A stretch of DNA of 37,714 nt from a virus. Below are positions 11,970 through 20,613 of the stretch, piece by piece (position 1 is the first letter of the stretch; each line of letters opens with the position of its first letter). The DNA lies in IMG/VR virus record IMGVR_UViG_3300012964_000029, positions 1 through 37,714 of that record; one strand, 5' to 3'. Below the pieces are notes generated by a model that did no database searches, was not told the origin of the DNA, and saw only the letters and a program-made list of their open reading frames with translations. The position numbers and the translations under genes were made by a program.

Positions 11970-11999
11970 CGGTGATACTCGGGGATGTCCCGAGCACCG
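11970..11999. other. strong hairpin upstream of the terminase genes
   Basis: CGGTG/CACCG and CTCGGG/CCCGAG arms with a 3-base bulge and 5-base loop. No T-run follows on the plus strand. A CCGTAGCG sequence occurs both about 25 bp before it and at its right edge. It could belong to a packaging site, which often precedes the small terminase gene. Confidence 0.4.
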
Positions 12000-12221
12000 T
12001 AGCGTGCAGCCATGGCCCGCCTGACCACGCTGCCGACGATGTTCCGAGCTGGCCGACCGGCAGTTCGCGCAATCGGCGCACCCCCTCCCGTGGGCTTGTG
12101 CGCTAGGGGTGGTCCTCACCGACCCGAGAAACAAATGGACCTTGTGTGCTACCAGGTATTGCAGCGGATCGAGTTGCCGAGCCGGTTGCATTTTCCGCGC
12201 ACCGGTAGCATTATCCTGCGC

Positions 12222-12899
12222 ATGGCCGGTCCCGACACGCTTTCCCCCCGCTATGAGGCGGCGTACCAGATGAGAACGGAGGGCATGTCCTGGGAGCAGA
12301 TCGGGGGGGCGCTCGGCATCTCAAAAGAAGCGGCTCAGAATTACGCGGCTCTGTGGCGCAAACAAACAGGCTTGCCGCGGCCCTTAAGGCAAGCCAGAAG
12401 GATGCCGCCTGAATTGCCGATCGGCGCCGCGATGAGTAACCCTCAGAAAATTAAAGTCCCCGACGACCTGGATGATGACTCGGACTCGCGCAGCCTGAAC
12501 GGCCCGAAGTTCATGGAATTGGCCGCACAGGCCGGCGTGCCCGCCAAGATCGCCAACGGGCTGCTGGAGCGGTGGAATAATAAATACGCGCGCATGGGGC
12601 ATGCGGATCGCATCGTCAAGGGCAAGCAACTCGCTGATGAGTTGTCCGGCAAGCTGGGCCGTCTCATCGATTATCTCGATGACTACGCGATGGCCAACAT
12701 GAGCGGCAAGGACTTGACGATCGCCATCGGAATTCTGGCTGAGAAAGTCCTGCTGCTGGAAGGCAAACCCACGCAGGTGTACGACGTGAACGTGTCGCAT
12801 AAGATCGAAATTCTTATGCCGCAATTCATGGCCGAGGCGAAGCGGCGTGGGTTGACGATTGATTCGGTTGCGACGCGGGTTACTGAGTCGAGTCAGTGA
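12222..12899 (+). CDS. terS: terminase small subunit
   Basis: 225 residues. The N-terminus has a helix-turn-helix (YQMRTEGMSWEQIGGALGIS at about 15-34), as expected for recognition of the packaging site. The middle (LADELSGKLGRLIDYLDDYA and following helices) is a helical oligomerisation region, and the C-terminus includes VNVSHKIEILMPQFMAEAKR. Position immediately before the large terminase fits. The ATG at 12222 lacks a strong ribosome-binding site; an upstream in-frame ATG at 12012 would add unrelated-looking sequence. Confidence 0.75.
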   Translation: MAGPDTLSPRYEAAYQMRTEGMSWEQIGGALGISKEAAQNYAALWRKQTGLPRPLRQARRMPPELPIGAAMSNPQKIKVPDDLDDDSDSRSLNGPKFMELAAQAGVPAKIANGLLERWNNKYARMGHADRIVKGKQLADELSGKLGRLIDYLDDYAMANMSGKDLTIAIGILAEKVLLLEGKPTQVYDVNVSHKIEILMPQFMAEAKRRGLTIDSVATRVTESSQ

Positions 12900-14599
12900 G
12901 CGAGATCGCTGCCCCTGATCTTGGCGCGCTCTCCGACGAAGAGTTCAAATCGAAGTTCGCAGAGATCCTCGCGCTCGCGCAAAACGAGCGCAGAGACAAC
13001 CAGCTTTTACATTATGTGCCTGTATCGAAAACCGCGATGGCGGTGCATGAGTCCAAGGCACAAGTTCTGGGAATCGGGGGCGGGAACCGCAGCGGAAAAT
13101 CTGAGTTGCAGTTAATCGAAATCGTGATGGCGATGACTGGCGTGTTTCCACATTCGCTACGTCACCTTGCGCGCCAGAAATTTCGCGGCCCTGTGAATTG
13201 CCGCCTCGTGCTTGAATCGCTGACGACGACATTGCACCCGACGATCCTGCCGAAGCTGCAGTTCTGGAAATGGAACGGAACCGACAAACCTGGCGGCGAA
13301 CGCGGGCACTGGGGTTGGATTCCGAAGTGGTGCCTGAAGGGCGGGGAGTGGGACAAGTCGTGGAGCGAGAAGCTGCGAACGCTCACCGTGCTTTGTCGCG
13401 ACCCTGACGACATGAGCCGCGTGGTGGGTGAATCAACGCTGCAATTTATGTCGAAAGATCAAGACGACAAGGCGGCGTCGGCTTTTGCTTCTGGCGAATT
13501 TCATATTATAGGACACGACGAACCCCCTAACCTTGCGATCTGGCGCGAATCCGAAGCGCGCGTGATGTCGGTTGCCGGGCGCCTGATCGTGGCGATGACG
13601 TGGCCCGATGATCCGTCGATTCCTGTGGACTGGCTATTCGATGAAGTCTATGAGCCGGGGGTGCAGAAGATTCGTGATCATGAGTGGTTCAATATTTACA
13701 CCACGGACAACAAAAATCTCGATCAGACTGCGGTGGCAAAGCAGGCCGCGAACTGGACAACAGAGACGAAATCCGTGCGCTTGTATGGCCAGCCGATCCG
13801 ATTCTCGAACCGCGTGCATCCGCTATTTACCGATCAGACGCAGTACTGGTGCTTCACCTGCGGGATCGTGGTTCATGCGACGGAAAATCCAACGCACAAG
13901 AGTTTCGACGATCAATTCGTCTGCGAGGAATGCGGCAGCGGCATGGTCTGCGAGTTCAATCACGTCAAGGAGTTCGTGCCTGCCGAACGCTGGCCGGCGG
14001 TGTGGCTCCTCGATCCGCACCCGAGGAAGGCGCATATGTTCCTGTGGGCGTGCGTCGACCCGTCGGATGACATCTGGGTCGTGGCGGAAGGTGCAGAACC
14101 CGGAGACCCGATGGACGTTCGCAAGAACGTGGATTCGGTTGAGCGCGAGTTTGCGTTGCAGATCGCAGCCCGCATCATCGACCCGAACATGGGGCGAAGC
14201 CCTTCGTCCTCGAAACGCGAGACAGTCTGGCAGGACGATTTCGATCAGGCCGGGCTGGTCACGAGCCTTGCCGACGACGGGGAATCCGGTCGCGCAACGC
14301 TCAATACCTATCTCAAGCCCGACAGCGGGCGCTGGCAACCGCGCATTCACATTCACCCGCGCTGCAAGCAGACGATACATCAATTAAAGAGATTCGTATG
14401 GGCCGACTATAAACTGTCTAGCGAGCGTGCTCAACGCCAAATACCAAGAGATCGAGAGGACGACTACCCGACTTTGCTTAAATACCTGATGAACATGAAT
14501 CCGTCTTACGCTATGCTCAACGGCATCGGGCAGGTGATCCACAGGCCGGGCGCGCAACGCTTGAACCCAAACCAAAATCGGAATATCCTGATTCGATAG
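12896..14599 (+). CDS. terL: terminase large subunit
   Basis: 567 residues from a GTG overlapping the previous stop (GTGA). Walker A GGGNRSGKS is at 61-69, and a Walker B-like FHIIGHDEPP is at about 202-211. The C-terminal nuclease half has RIIDPNMG and a late REDDYPTLLKYL segment. Between motor and nuclease, about residues 318-350, CFTC and CEEC form a zinc-finger insertion. The enzyme cuts concatemers and drives ATP-dependent DNA packaging through the portal. Confidence 0.93.
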   Translation: MSEIAAPDLGALSDEEFKSKFAEILALAQNERRDNQLLHYVPVSKTAMAVHESKAQVLGIGGGNRSGKSELQLIEIVMAMTGVFPHSLRHLARQKFRGPVNCRLVLESLTTTLHPTILPKLQFWKWNGTDKPGGERGHWGWIPKWCLKGGEWDKSWSEKLRTLTVLCRDPDDMSRVVGESTLQFMSKDQDDKAASAFASGEFHIIGHDEPPNLAIWRESEARVMSVAGRLIVAMTWPDDPSIPVDWLFDEVYEPGVQKIRDHEWFNIYTTDNKNLDQTAVAKQAANWTTETKSVRLYGQPIRFSNRVHPLFTDQTQYWCFTCGIVVHATENPTHKSFDDQFVCEECGSGMVCEFNHVKEFVPAERWPAVWLLDPHPRKAHMFLWACVDPSDDIWVVAEGAEPGDPMDVRKNVDSVEREFALQIAARIIDPNMGRSPSSSKRETVWQDDFDQAGLVTSLADDGESGRATLNTYLKPDSGRWQPRIHIHPRCKQTIHQLKRFVWADYKLSSERAQRQIPRDREDDYPTLLKYLMNMNPSYAMLNGIGQVIHRPGAQRLNPNQNRNILIR

Positions 14600-14606
14600 G
14601 AGGCGT

Positions 14607-14759
14607 ATGGAACTATTCGCGCTTTGCAGTTTTATTTTCTCCGCTATCGTGTTGCTCGGCATAATAGCCAAGGCTATCACTGATGTCTTTGGCGATAATG
14701 CAACGTTCGGCGATTGGGTGGAGCCGCGTCTCAGAGAAATGATTATGAAGCTCAAATAA
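14607..14759 (+). CDS. small membrane protein between terminase and portal, 50 aa
   Basis: Starts MELFALCSFIFSAIVLLG, a transmembrane or signal-anchor segment over residues 3-22, followed by a polar tail (NATFGDWVEPRLREM). AGGAGG precedes the ATG. Unusual in a packaging operon; function unknown. Confidence 0.6.
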   Translation: MELFALCSFIFSAIVLLGIIAKAITDVFGDNATFGDWVEPRLREMIMKLK

Positions 14760-14772
14760 AGGGGGCTTTATC

Positions 14773-14817
14773 ATGGCCAAACGATCCTCGACTCTGGATA
14801 AAAAGCATGGCCGCTGA
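14773..14817 (+). CDS. 14-residue leader ORF overlapping the portal start
   Basis: MAKRSSTLDKKHGR, with a good AGGGGG seven bases upstream, overlaps the portal ATG by 11 bases in another frame. The portal start itself has only a weak ribosome-binding site, so ribosomes finishing here could reinitiate on the portal gene. Confidence 0.4.
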   Translation: MAKRSSTLDKKHGR

Positions 14818-17215
14818 GACGGCAGTCGTTACGCTCCCTAAACGCGTCAAGCGCACCCGTAACCGCGCGAGCCTCCTATCGGCGGACAAGACCGCCATCG
14901 CGGATCGCGTCATCAAGTTTTTCATTGACGACAACGCGGACCGCGCTTTCGACATCGCGGCGAGGCTACAACGCTATGCCAAGTTCCGCATGTGGACGGA
15001 AGGCCGCGACTTCCCGTGGCCGGGCGCCTCCGACGTGGGGCTTTCCGACATCGCGGCCGCCGTGCTGAAGCTCGAAGATACGATGGTCAATGCGGTCAAT
15101 CAGACGCGTCCCTGCATCGCCTCCAAAGCCTACAAGAAAACCGACGCGGAGAAGCAAAAGCGCGTTGACGATCTACTCGATTACCAGTTCTTCGACGAGG
15201 CCAACGGCGAGGACAAAATCGGGAAGATGGCGCGTAACTTCGTCGTGGACGGCATTGCGCGGGCGTTCATTCCGTGGATCAAGGAAAAGCGCAGCGTTCA
15301 CACGATCCGCCAGATCGAAGCCATTCCCGCGGGGACGCTGCCGGGTCATTATTTCGCGCAGCAGATGATGACAGCCTACCCGGCTCCATACCAGATCGAC
15401 GCCATCGACAAGGAGGGCTGGCGCTGGCGCGTAACGAAGGATGGCGAAGCCTTTGTCGTGGACTTCTATACCAATCAGGACGGCACGGTTGAAATGGACG
15501 CCGAGCGCGTGGCGACCGTGTTCGATGGCCCGTGCCCGCTCGTTAAGGACTACGAGGAAATCTGCTATCCGGCCGGCGCCGAAAACCTTCAGATTCCGGG
15601 GCCGTCGAATCCCCGCGGTTCGGCGCATGTCGTCATGGTTGACTACCCGACTCTGGACGAGATCAAGCGGCTCGTTGAATCCGGCTACTACGATCAGCCT
15701 GACGAGGAAGAGCTGAAAAAGTTCGGCATGGCCGTTCCCGAGAAGGGCGAAGGCCAATTTCTACGCGACCAGAAGGACATCATGGCCGGCGTGCAGCGGC
15801 GCGATGAGCCGGTCGTGACCCACGAAACGAAGCCCGGGAACCCCATTGAACCGGTCGTCAACGATCACAAGCCGCTGACCCGCCTCATGTGCTTCGACAT
15901 CTACGACTACGACGGCGACGGGGAGAACGAGGATGTTATCTGGTGGGTGATCAAGGAAACCAAAACGCTCCTGCGGGTGCGGGAGCTCACGCAAGCTTTC
16001 CCGTCGAACCCTCCTCGCAGGCCGTTCGCGGAAGCGCAGTTCCTGCCGGAGAACGTCTCGCTGCCGGAGTTGATGGAAGGGCTGCACGACGTGTCCAAAC
16101 AGGTGCTGGACATGACCATCGACAAGGGATCGCTCGAATTGACGCCGTGGGGTCTTTACCGGAACACGTCCAGCATCAGAAACGAGACAATTCGTTATGA
16201 ATTGGGCGCGTTGTACGGAGTATCCGACCCGAAAAATGACGTGCATTTCCCGCAGATGCCGAATTCCGGCTCGAATTACGGGTTCAACATGCTTTCGACC
16301 CTGACTTCGCTAGAAGAACGGCTGGTGACACAGGGCGATTTGCAGTACGGACGCGTTCCGCAGGGCAAGGCGTCCGCCCTACGCACCGTGCGCGGCATGC
16401 AGAGCGTGTTGGGACAGGGCGAGGGGCGCCCGGAGCGGGTCATCCGCCGGTTTTTCGCAGGACTGAGCGAGATTTATGCCCAAATGCACGAGTTGAACCA
16501 AGCGTTTTTGCCCAAGGGCAAACAGTACCGGGTTTTCGGCGTCGCGCGACCCGGCGATGACCCGTACCGCGTGCTGCAAGACCCTGCCGCCGAGGTAAGC
16601 GGACGTTTCACGTTCAGTTTTTCGGCCAACGCCATGAATACGTCCAAGCAGGCGTTGCAGGACGCTATCGGTCAGTTAATGGGAGTGCTTATCAGCCCGC
16701 TGGCGATCCAGCTTGGCGTCGTGAAACCTGATGGTGCCTATAACATGATGCGCGACTTCTCCAAATCACTCGGTCAAGACCCAGACAAGTACCTCTCACC
16801 TCCGTCGCCGGAATCAAACCTGCCGAAGATGACCGCAGAGGACGTGATTAGCTCGATCATGTCGGGAAATCTGCCAGAGTGTCAGCCGCTTGAGCCTGCC
16901 GAGCAGCACATGGCGACCATCATGGAGTTCGTCAAAACACCGGAATTCGGACTCCTGACTCCCGAGCAGGTAGACATTCTGAAAGCCTATCTGAAGCTCA
17001 CCGTGCAGCGCGTAGCGAACGAGAAGCGGCAAGCGATGCTGGTAGCCGCCGCGGGCTCGCAGGGCGGCATGGGCGCGCAGGGGGGCGGCATTCCAGGGCC
17101 TGTTCCGGGGCCGCAGGCTCCTGACCAGCAAGCCATGATGCAGCCGAACGAGTTGGCGAATGAATCGCTGCCCGGCGCAGGGGGCGGGGCCAACCAAATG
17201 GGAATGATGCAATGA
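14807..17215 (+). CDS. portal protein
   Basis: 802 residues, in the size range of podovirus portals. The N-terminus (WTEGRDFPWPGASDVGLSDI) and the core (FPQMPNSGSNYGFNML) are typical of portals that form the dodecameric DNA channel. The C-terminal 50 residues are Gly/Pro/Gln-rich (GGMGAQGGGIPGPVPGPQAP). The ATG at 14807 is chosen because it begins the conserved region; a frame extension to 14714 lies in the upstream gene. Order terminase, portal, scaffold supports the call. Confidence 0.88.
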   Translation: MAAETAVVTLPKRVKRTRNRASLLSADKTAIADRVIKFFIDDNADRAFDIAARLQRYAKFRMWTEGRDFPWPGASDVGLSDIAAAVLKLEDTMVNAVNQTRPCIASKAYKKTDAEKQKRVDDLLDYQFFDEANGEDKIGKMARNFVVDGIARAFIPWIKEKRSVHTIRQIEAIPAGTLPGHYFAQQMMTAYPAPYQIDAIDKEGWRWRVTKDGEAFVVDFYTNQDGTVEMDAERVATVFDGPCPLVKDYEEICYPAGAENLQIPGPSNPRGSAHVVMVDYPTLDEIKRLVESGYYDQPDEEELKKFGMAVPEKGEGQFLRDQKDIMAGVQRRDEPVVTHETKPGNPIEPVVNDHKPLTRLMCFDIYDYDGDGENEDVIWWVIKETKTLLRVRELTQAFPSNPPRRPFAEAQFLPENVSLPELMEGLHDVSKQVLDMTIDKGSLELTPWGLYRNTSSIRNETIRYELGALYGVSDPKNDVHFPQMPNSGSNYGFNMLSTLTSLEERLVTQGDLQYGRVPQGKASALRTVRGMQSVLGQGEGRPERVIRRFFAGLSEIYAQMHELNQAFLPKGKQYRVFGVARPGDDPYRVLQDPAAEVSGRFTFSFSANAMNTSKQALQDAIGQLMGVLISPLAIQLGVVKPDGAYNMMRDFSKSLGQDPDKYLSPPSPESNLPKMTAEDVISSIMSGNLPECQPLEPAEQHMATIMEFVKTPEFGLLTPEQVDILKAYLKLTVQRVANEKRQAMLVAAAGSQGGMGAQGGGIPGPVPGPQAPDQQAMMQPNELANESLPGAGGGANQMGMMQ

Positions 17216-17421
17216 CCAGAGACGAAATATGGCACCTATACGCCGCCTCGGTGTACGGGGCCATCCTTGGGCATCACTCGTTCTGGTCTGGAGAAAATGG
17301 GATTGTGAATAGCGAGAGTCTTGATGTGGCGGAAATGGAAATTGCTGCGGCAACAGCAGCCAAAGCCGCAGATCAGATGACGTTTTTTCTTGGACGTAGA
17401 GACATGCTTAAAAAAGCGTGA
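17212..17421 (+). CDS. hypothetical protein, 69 aa
   Basis: Small helical, Ala-rich protein (MEIAAATAAKAADQMTFFLG) overlapping the portal stop as ATGA. Unrecognised. Confidence 0.55.
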   Translation: MTRDEIWHLYAASVYGAILGHHSFWSGENGIVNSESLDVAEMEIAAATAAKAADQMTFFLGRRDMLKKA

Positions 17422-17425
17422 TGCA

Positions 17426-17683
17426 ATGACAATGATTATCACAAAGTTTGAATTGTTGGCGCGTCTTGGGGAAATCGCGCGCTTACATAGGCCAATGTGT
17501 ATGTGTGGTCATTTTGAATCGTGCGAAAGTTGTAACCCATCTTCTTCCCTAAACAAAATGGCCGATGATTTACGTCGGTTGGGAGAAGATATTGCAAACG
17601 GGGAATTCCCTCCGACGCCGCCAGCGGAAAAATGGCTGCTTGATCCAGCCCAATGGAAGATGGTCTACGGAAGCGCGCGATGA
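17426..17683 (+). CDS. Cys-rich hypothetical protein, 85 aa
   Basis: Contains CMCGHFESCESC at about 24-35, a possible zinc knuckle, in an otherwise helical protein. The ATG at 17426 is preferred; a second ATG follows two codons later. The preceding stop is five bases upstream. Function unknown. Confidence 0.55.
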   Translation: MTMIITKFELLARLGEIARLHRPMCMCGHFESCESCNPSSSLNKMADDLRRLGEDIANGEFPPTPPAEKWLLDPAQWKMVYGSAR

Positions 17684-18087
17684 CCCTATCACTTGACGAT
17701 TTCCGCGCCCGCGTTCGCTCATCCGAACCCGGCCAAGAGCGTATCCGGCAGCTTATGGCGCAGACTCACGAAGCGGTGAGGGCAAGTGCTGTTACCGGGC
17801 ACGCGGACTGGGATCATTTCCTTGCCGCTATCGAGGGCAGGATTAAATCCTATCAGGCCATGGTCGCAACGGAGCAGATCAAGCTGAACAACCCCGCTCT
17901 GGTCAATGCCGACGAGATCATGCTGATCAAGGTGCGGCTTGCGTGTCTCAACGAAGGCCGCAGTGCGCTTGAGGACATTATCGAACTGCCGAAAAAGCTG
18001 ATCGAGCAAGGTGCGACAGCCGTTGAACGGCTACGAAATTTATCCATAAGTGAGAATGAGAATCACAATGGTTCTCATTTACCTTGA
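17680..18087 (+). CDS. conserved head-region hypothetical protein, 135 aa
   Basis: All-helical protein (LSLDDFRARVRSSEPGQERI, later MLIKVRLACLNEGRSALEDI). It starts at 17680 by ATGA overlap with the preceding gene. It lies between portal and scaffold, where several podoviruses have a small uncharacterised head gene. The last codons form part of a palindromic regulatory element. Confidence 0.6.
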   Translation: MTLSLDDFRARVRSSEPGQERIRQLMAQTHEAVRASAVTGHADWDHFLAAIEGRIKSYQAMVATEQIKLNNPALVNADEIMLIKVRLACLNEGRSALEDIIELPKKLIEQGATAVERLRNLSISENENHNGSHLP

Positions 18088-18113
18088 CATTCTCATAATC
18101 GAGGGAATAGGAT
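18051..18113 (+). promoter_or_regulatory. promoter with TGAGAA/TTCTCA elements before the scaffold gene
   Basis: TTGACA (18084-18089) and TAGGAT (18108-18113) are 18 bases apart. Around the -35 are two TTCTCAT copies (18072-18078 and 18090-18096), preceded by inverted tandem TGAGAA copies (18051-18062); AATGAGAA/TTCTCATT can form an 8-bp stem. This looks like a regulated internal late promoter. Confidence 0.45.
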
Positions 18114-18169
18114 GCATCCAAGCCGTAAGGGAATTCGGCTAACCCTGACACACGGAAAGGCGTGGAAAC

Positions 18170-18991
18170 ATGAGCGAAGCTAATACCCAAGGCCAAGACG
18201 AGATCGAAGGCCAAGGGGCAGTACAGGACGGCGCTCCTCCTGGCGAGTCGCACAAGGGCAATGGCGAATTCAAGCCTCCCAAAGACGGCTCATGGCTACC
18301 TCGGGATCGCGTGAAAGAAATGATCGCGACTGCGGTGAAAAAGGCCAAGGACGAGTTCAGCGCCCAGATCGAAGAAAAAACCAAAGCGCAGAATGAGGCC
18401 AACGCCAGCAAGCCGGCGCAACAGTACACGAGAGCGCAACTCAGCGAATTCGTGGAAGCCGGCAGACTCACGCAGGAGGCCGCGGATTCGATCTACGAAA
18501 AGCAGATCGAGGAGCGCGCAACCCGCAGGGCAATCGAAGAAGCGACCAAGGCAGTTGCCACCCAGCACCAGCAACGAACGGTTGTTGAGCAGATGGCAGA
18601 GTTTCAGGCTTTGGTTCCCGACGCTTGGGAAGAAGGCACTCCCGAGCGCGCACAGGTGGCGGCAGCTTATGCTTCAAACAAAGCCATCGGCATAACGGGG
18701 ACCAAGGACCAACTGGAGCTTGCTGCTTTGAGAGCGGCTTTCGGCGACCCTGCGAAAATCCGTAAAGCCAGGGGCTTAGGAAGGTCTGGCCCATCGGAGT
18801 CGTTTGAGGACTCCGGTAGTTCAGGCGGCAGGCGTAGGCAGGGCAGTGAAGGTGACGCGGACGAATCCCCACGGGGCATCACTCCGGCACAGAAAGCCCA
18901 CTACGAGAAAGGCATTGCCGCAGGACGCTACAAGGGTTGGGCTGATGTCAGGGAAGAATTGAAGTACGCCAGCAAGGCTAGACGAGTGTAG
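18170..18991 (+). CDS. scaffolding protein (putative)
   Basis: 273 residues, strongly charged, Gln/Glu/Ala-rich and helical (EFSAQIEEKTKAQNEANASK), with an acidic N-terminus and a basic C-terminus (KYASKARRV). This composition and the position between portal and capsid genes are typical of an internal scaffold that guides procapsid assembly. No protease domain is seen. GGAAAGG precedes the ATG. Confidence 0.7.
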   Translation: MSEANTQGQDEIEGQGAVQDGAPPGESHKGNGEFKPPKDGSWLPRDRVKEMIATAVKKAKDEFSAQIEEKTKAQNEANASKPAQQYTRAQLSEFVEAGRLTQEAADSIYEKQIEERATRRAIEEATKAVATQHQQRTVVEQMAEFQALVPDAWEEGTPERAQVAAAYASNKAIGITGTKDQLELAALRAAFGDPAKIRKARGLGRSGPSESFEDSGSSGGRRRQGSEGDADESPRGITPAQKAHYEKGIAAGRYKGWADVREELKYASKARRV

Positions 18992-18993
18992 CG

Positions 18994-19350
18994 GTGGATG
19001 TTCTGGTTCGCCAGAATTATTCGCCGCGTGAGGTCGCTCAGGCTGAGACGAAACGCGCTGAATTCAGGCGCAACCGCTACACCAGCGGATCGGCTCATCT
19101 GGATGACCTGATCGAACTCCGTAAAGCCATAATCCTATGCGACTCACACGCGCTGAAGTTCAAGCCGCGCGCCGCTCACTACGAGCTGCACCCGGCGAAG
19201 AACATGAGGCGCGTACAGGGAAATTGCGACGTGTGCCAAGAATTCGGCGCAGCAACGCTTTTCCTGCACGAGTCGCAGGCCGTTGACGAACGCAGGAAGT
19301 ACGATAACTACAGGCGCTGCTCTGAATATGCACATGTCGTAGCTTATTAA
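18994..19350 (+). CDS. hypothetical protein, 118 aa (GTG start)
   Basis: Reads MDVLVRQNYSPREVAQAETK and later NCDVCQEFGA with several His/Cys residues. It starts at GTG, two bases after the scaffold stop, without a strong ribosome-binding site. Unrecognised; probably head-associated from its position. Confidence 0.5.
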   Translation: MDVLVRQNYSPREVAQAETKRAEFRRNRYTSGSAHLDDLIELRKAIILCDSHALKFKPRAAHYELHPAKNMRRVQGNCDVCQEFGAATLFLHESQAVDERRKYDNYRRCSEYAHVVAY

Positions 19351-19385
19351 CTGTCGCGGCGCGAGCCGCATAGGAGCTACGCATC

Positions 19386-20105
19386 ATGGAATTCCAGGGC
19401 GATTTAAGCGGCGGGTCAACTGCCGTCATCAAGCGTTACCAAGTTGCCGCGACCAAAGCTACGGCTGGCGTCCCGGTTCTTGTTCCAGCGGCAGCCGGTT
19501 CCGGCCTCATCGTTGCCACCACAACCAGCACTGCCAAGGCAGTCGGCGTCACGGTCGATACCTCCGGCACCTACGTCACGGCGCAGCAAACCGACAATTC
19601 GGATACTGCGCGCACCGTCGGCGTGATTCTCAATCCGTTCGCCGTCTACAGCCTGCTGATGTCTGGCGGAGCTACTGAAGGCACGGCAATGATCCTGCAT
19701 ACGGCAGCTTCCGGCGCCTCCGACGGCACGTCCTTTGTCAGTGACGTGAACACCGATTCCCCCGAGCTCGCGGACGGTACCGTGTTCTGCCTGACCGGGG
19801 CGAACGCAGGCATTTCGCGCAAATGCACGTCCAATTCGACTACCACGATGACCTTCGTCGTGCCGTGGCCGCGCGACGTGGCAGCGGGCGACACGTTCAT
19901 CGTCGCGCCCTACGATCCGCCTCGCGGTATCAAGGTGCAGTTGACGACGCTCCTTACCCAAGCCGATGCATCGATTGCGGTAGGCACGGGCGCCGCCTTC
20001 AAGACGGTCGAACTCAAATTCGACCAACATGCTGGCCGCACGAATAGTTACGTGAACGCGGTCCTTGCGAATCACGTATTCGCGTCCACACTGGCCGACA
20101 GCTAA
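19386..20105 (+). CDS. capsid decoration-like protein, 239 aa
   Basis: Ala/Thr/Val-rich beta protein (VPVLVPAAAGSGLIVATTTS), with repeated short strands and no enzymatic motif. Placed just upstream of the major capsid gene, it resembles decoration or head-stabilising proteins. AGGAG lies nine bases before the ATG. The homing-endonuclease gene separates it from the capsid gene. Confidence 0.6.
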   Translation: MEFQGDLSGGSTAVIKRYQVAATKATAGVPVLVPAAAGSGLIVATTTSTAKAVGVTVDTSGTYVTAQQTDNSDTARTVGVILNPFAVYSLLMSGGATEGTAMILHTAASGASDGTSFVSDVNTDSPELADGTVFCLTGANAGISRKCTSNSTTTMTFVVPWPRDVAAGDTFIVAPYDPPRGIKVQLTTLLTQADASIAVGTGAAFKTVELKFDQHAGRTNSYVNAVLANHVFASTLADS

Positions 20106-20107
20106 CC

Positions 20108-20611
20108 ATGACCCGCCCAACTGAAGTAGAACTTGCGTGGCTGGCCGGTATCGTGGACGGCGAGGGAACTGTGGGTATTTCCCGAACCAACAACAAAACC
20201 CAAGCGCATCCGTACCTCCGACCGCACTTTCAAGTCGTGAACACGGACATGAGGATTATCGACAAAACCGCGCAGATCATCCGCGATATCGTAGGTAAAC
20301 GCGTGTCCGTAGTCGTCAGCAACAAGGGCGGCAAGGGCTGTAAGCGCGGATATCGGATCAAAGTCAGCACTCAGTGGGAATTACTTCTTCTTCTGCCGAC
20401 TCTCATGCCGCATCTTGTGGCGAAACGTGAGCAGGCAGAGCTCGCGATTGAGTTCTGCAAACGCCGTCATATTCGAACTGAGCGTGGCGCGTATTGGTAT
20501 GAATTCAAAAACGAGGACGAGGCGGCCTATTCCCGCAGTCTTGAATTGAATCGACGTGGCGAGCCGCAAAGCGCGACAGCCAACGTCATTGAACTGAAAA
20601 GGAGTGCGTAA
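20108..20611 (+). CDS. LAGLIDADG homing endonuclease, 167 aa
   Basis: WLAGIVDGEGTVGI at about 11-24 is a single LAGLIDADG helix with the catalytic acidic residue, so the enzyme should act as a homodimer. It begins two bases after the decoration-like gene, has no visible ribosome-binding site, and its final codons contain the AAGGAG that serves the capsid gene. No intron or intein is seen in the neighbours, so it is freestanding. Its target is probably in the capsid region of related phages. Confidence 0.82.
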   Translation: MTRPTEVELAWLAGIVDGEGTVGISRTNNKTQAHPYLRPHFQVVNTDMRIIDKTAQIIRDIVGKRVSVVVSNKGGKGCKRGYRIKVSTQWELLLLLPTLMPHLVAKREQAELAIEFCKRRHIRTERGAYWYEFKNEDEAAYSRSLELNRRGEPQSATANVIELKRSA

Positions 20612-20613
20612 TC

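Larger units (their letters stand above)
11321..12221. other. 900-bp region without a convincing gene; candidate origin and packaging region
   Basis: No reading frame here looks like a known protein. The left part (11345-11690) is dense in tandem repeats and palindromes. A TATAAT at 11709-11714 lacks a good -35. The right part has a strong hairpin at 11970-11999. A frame entering the terminase gene from 12012 starts MARLTTLPTMFRAGR, faintly like the N-terminus of HNH genes that often precede terminases, but the rest is absent. Confidence 0.5.

Noticed and set aside
13823-14383. Minus-strand frame within the large terminase gene
   Set aside because: Shadow of the terminase coding sequence, whose motifs are clear.
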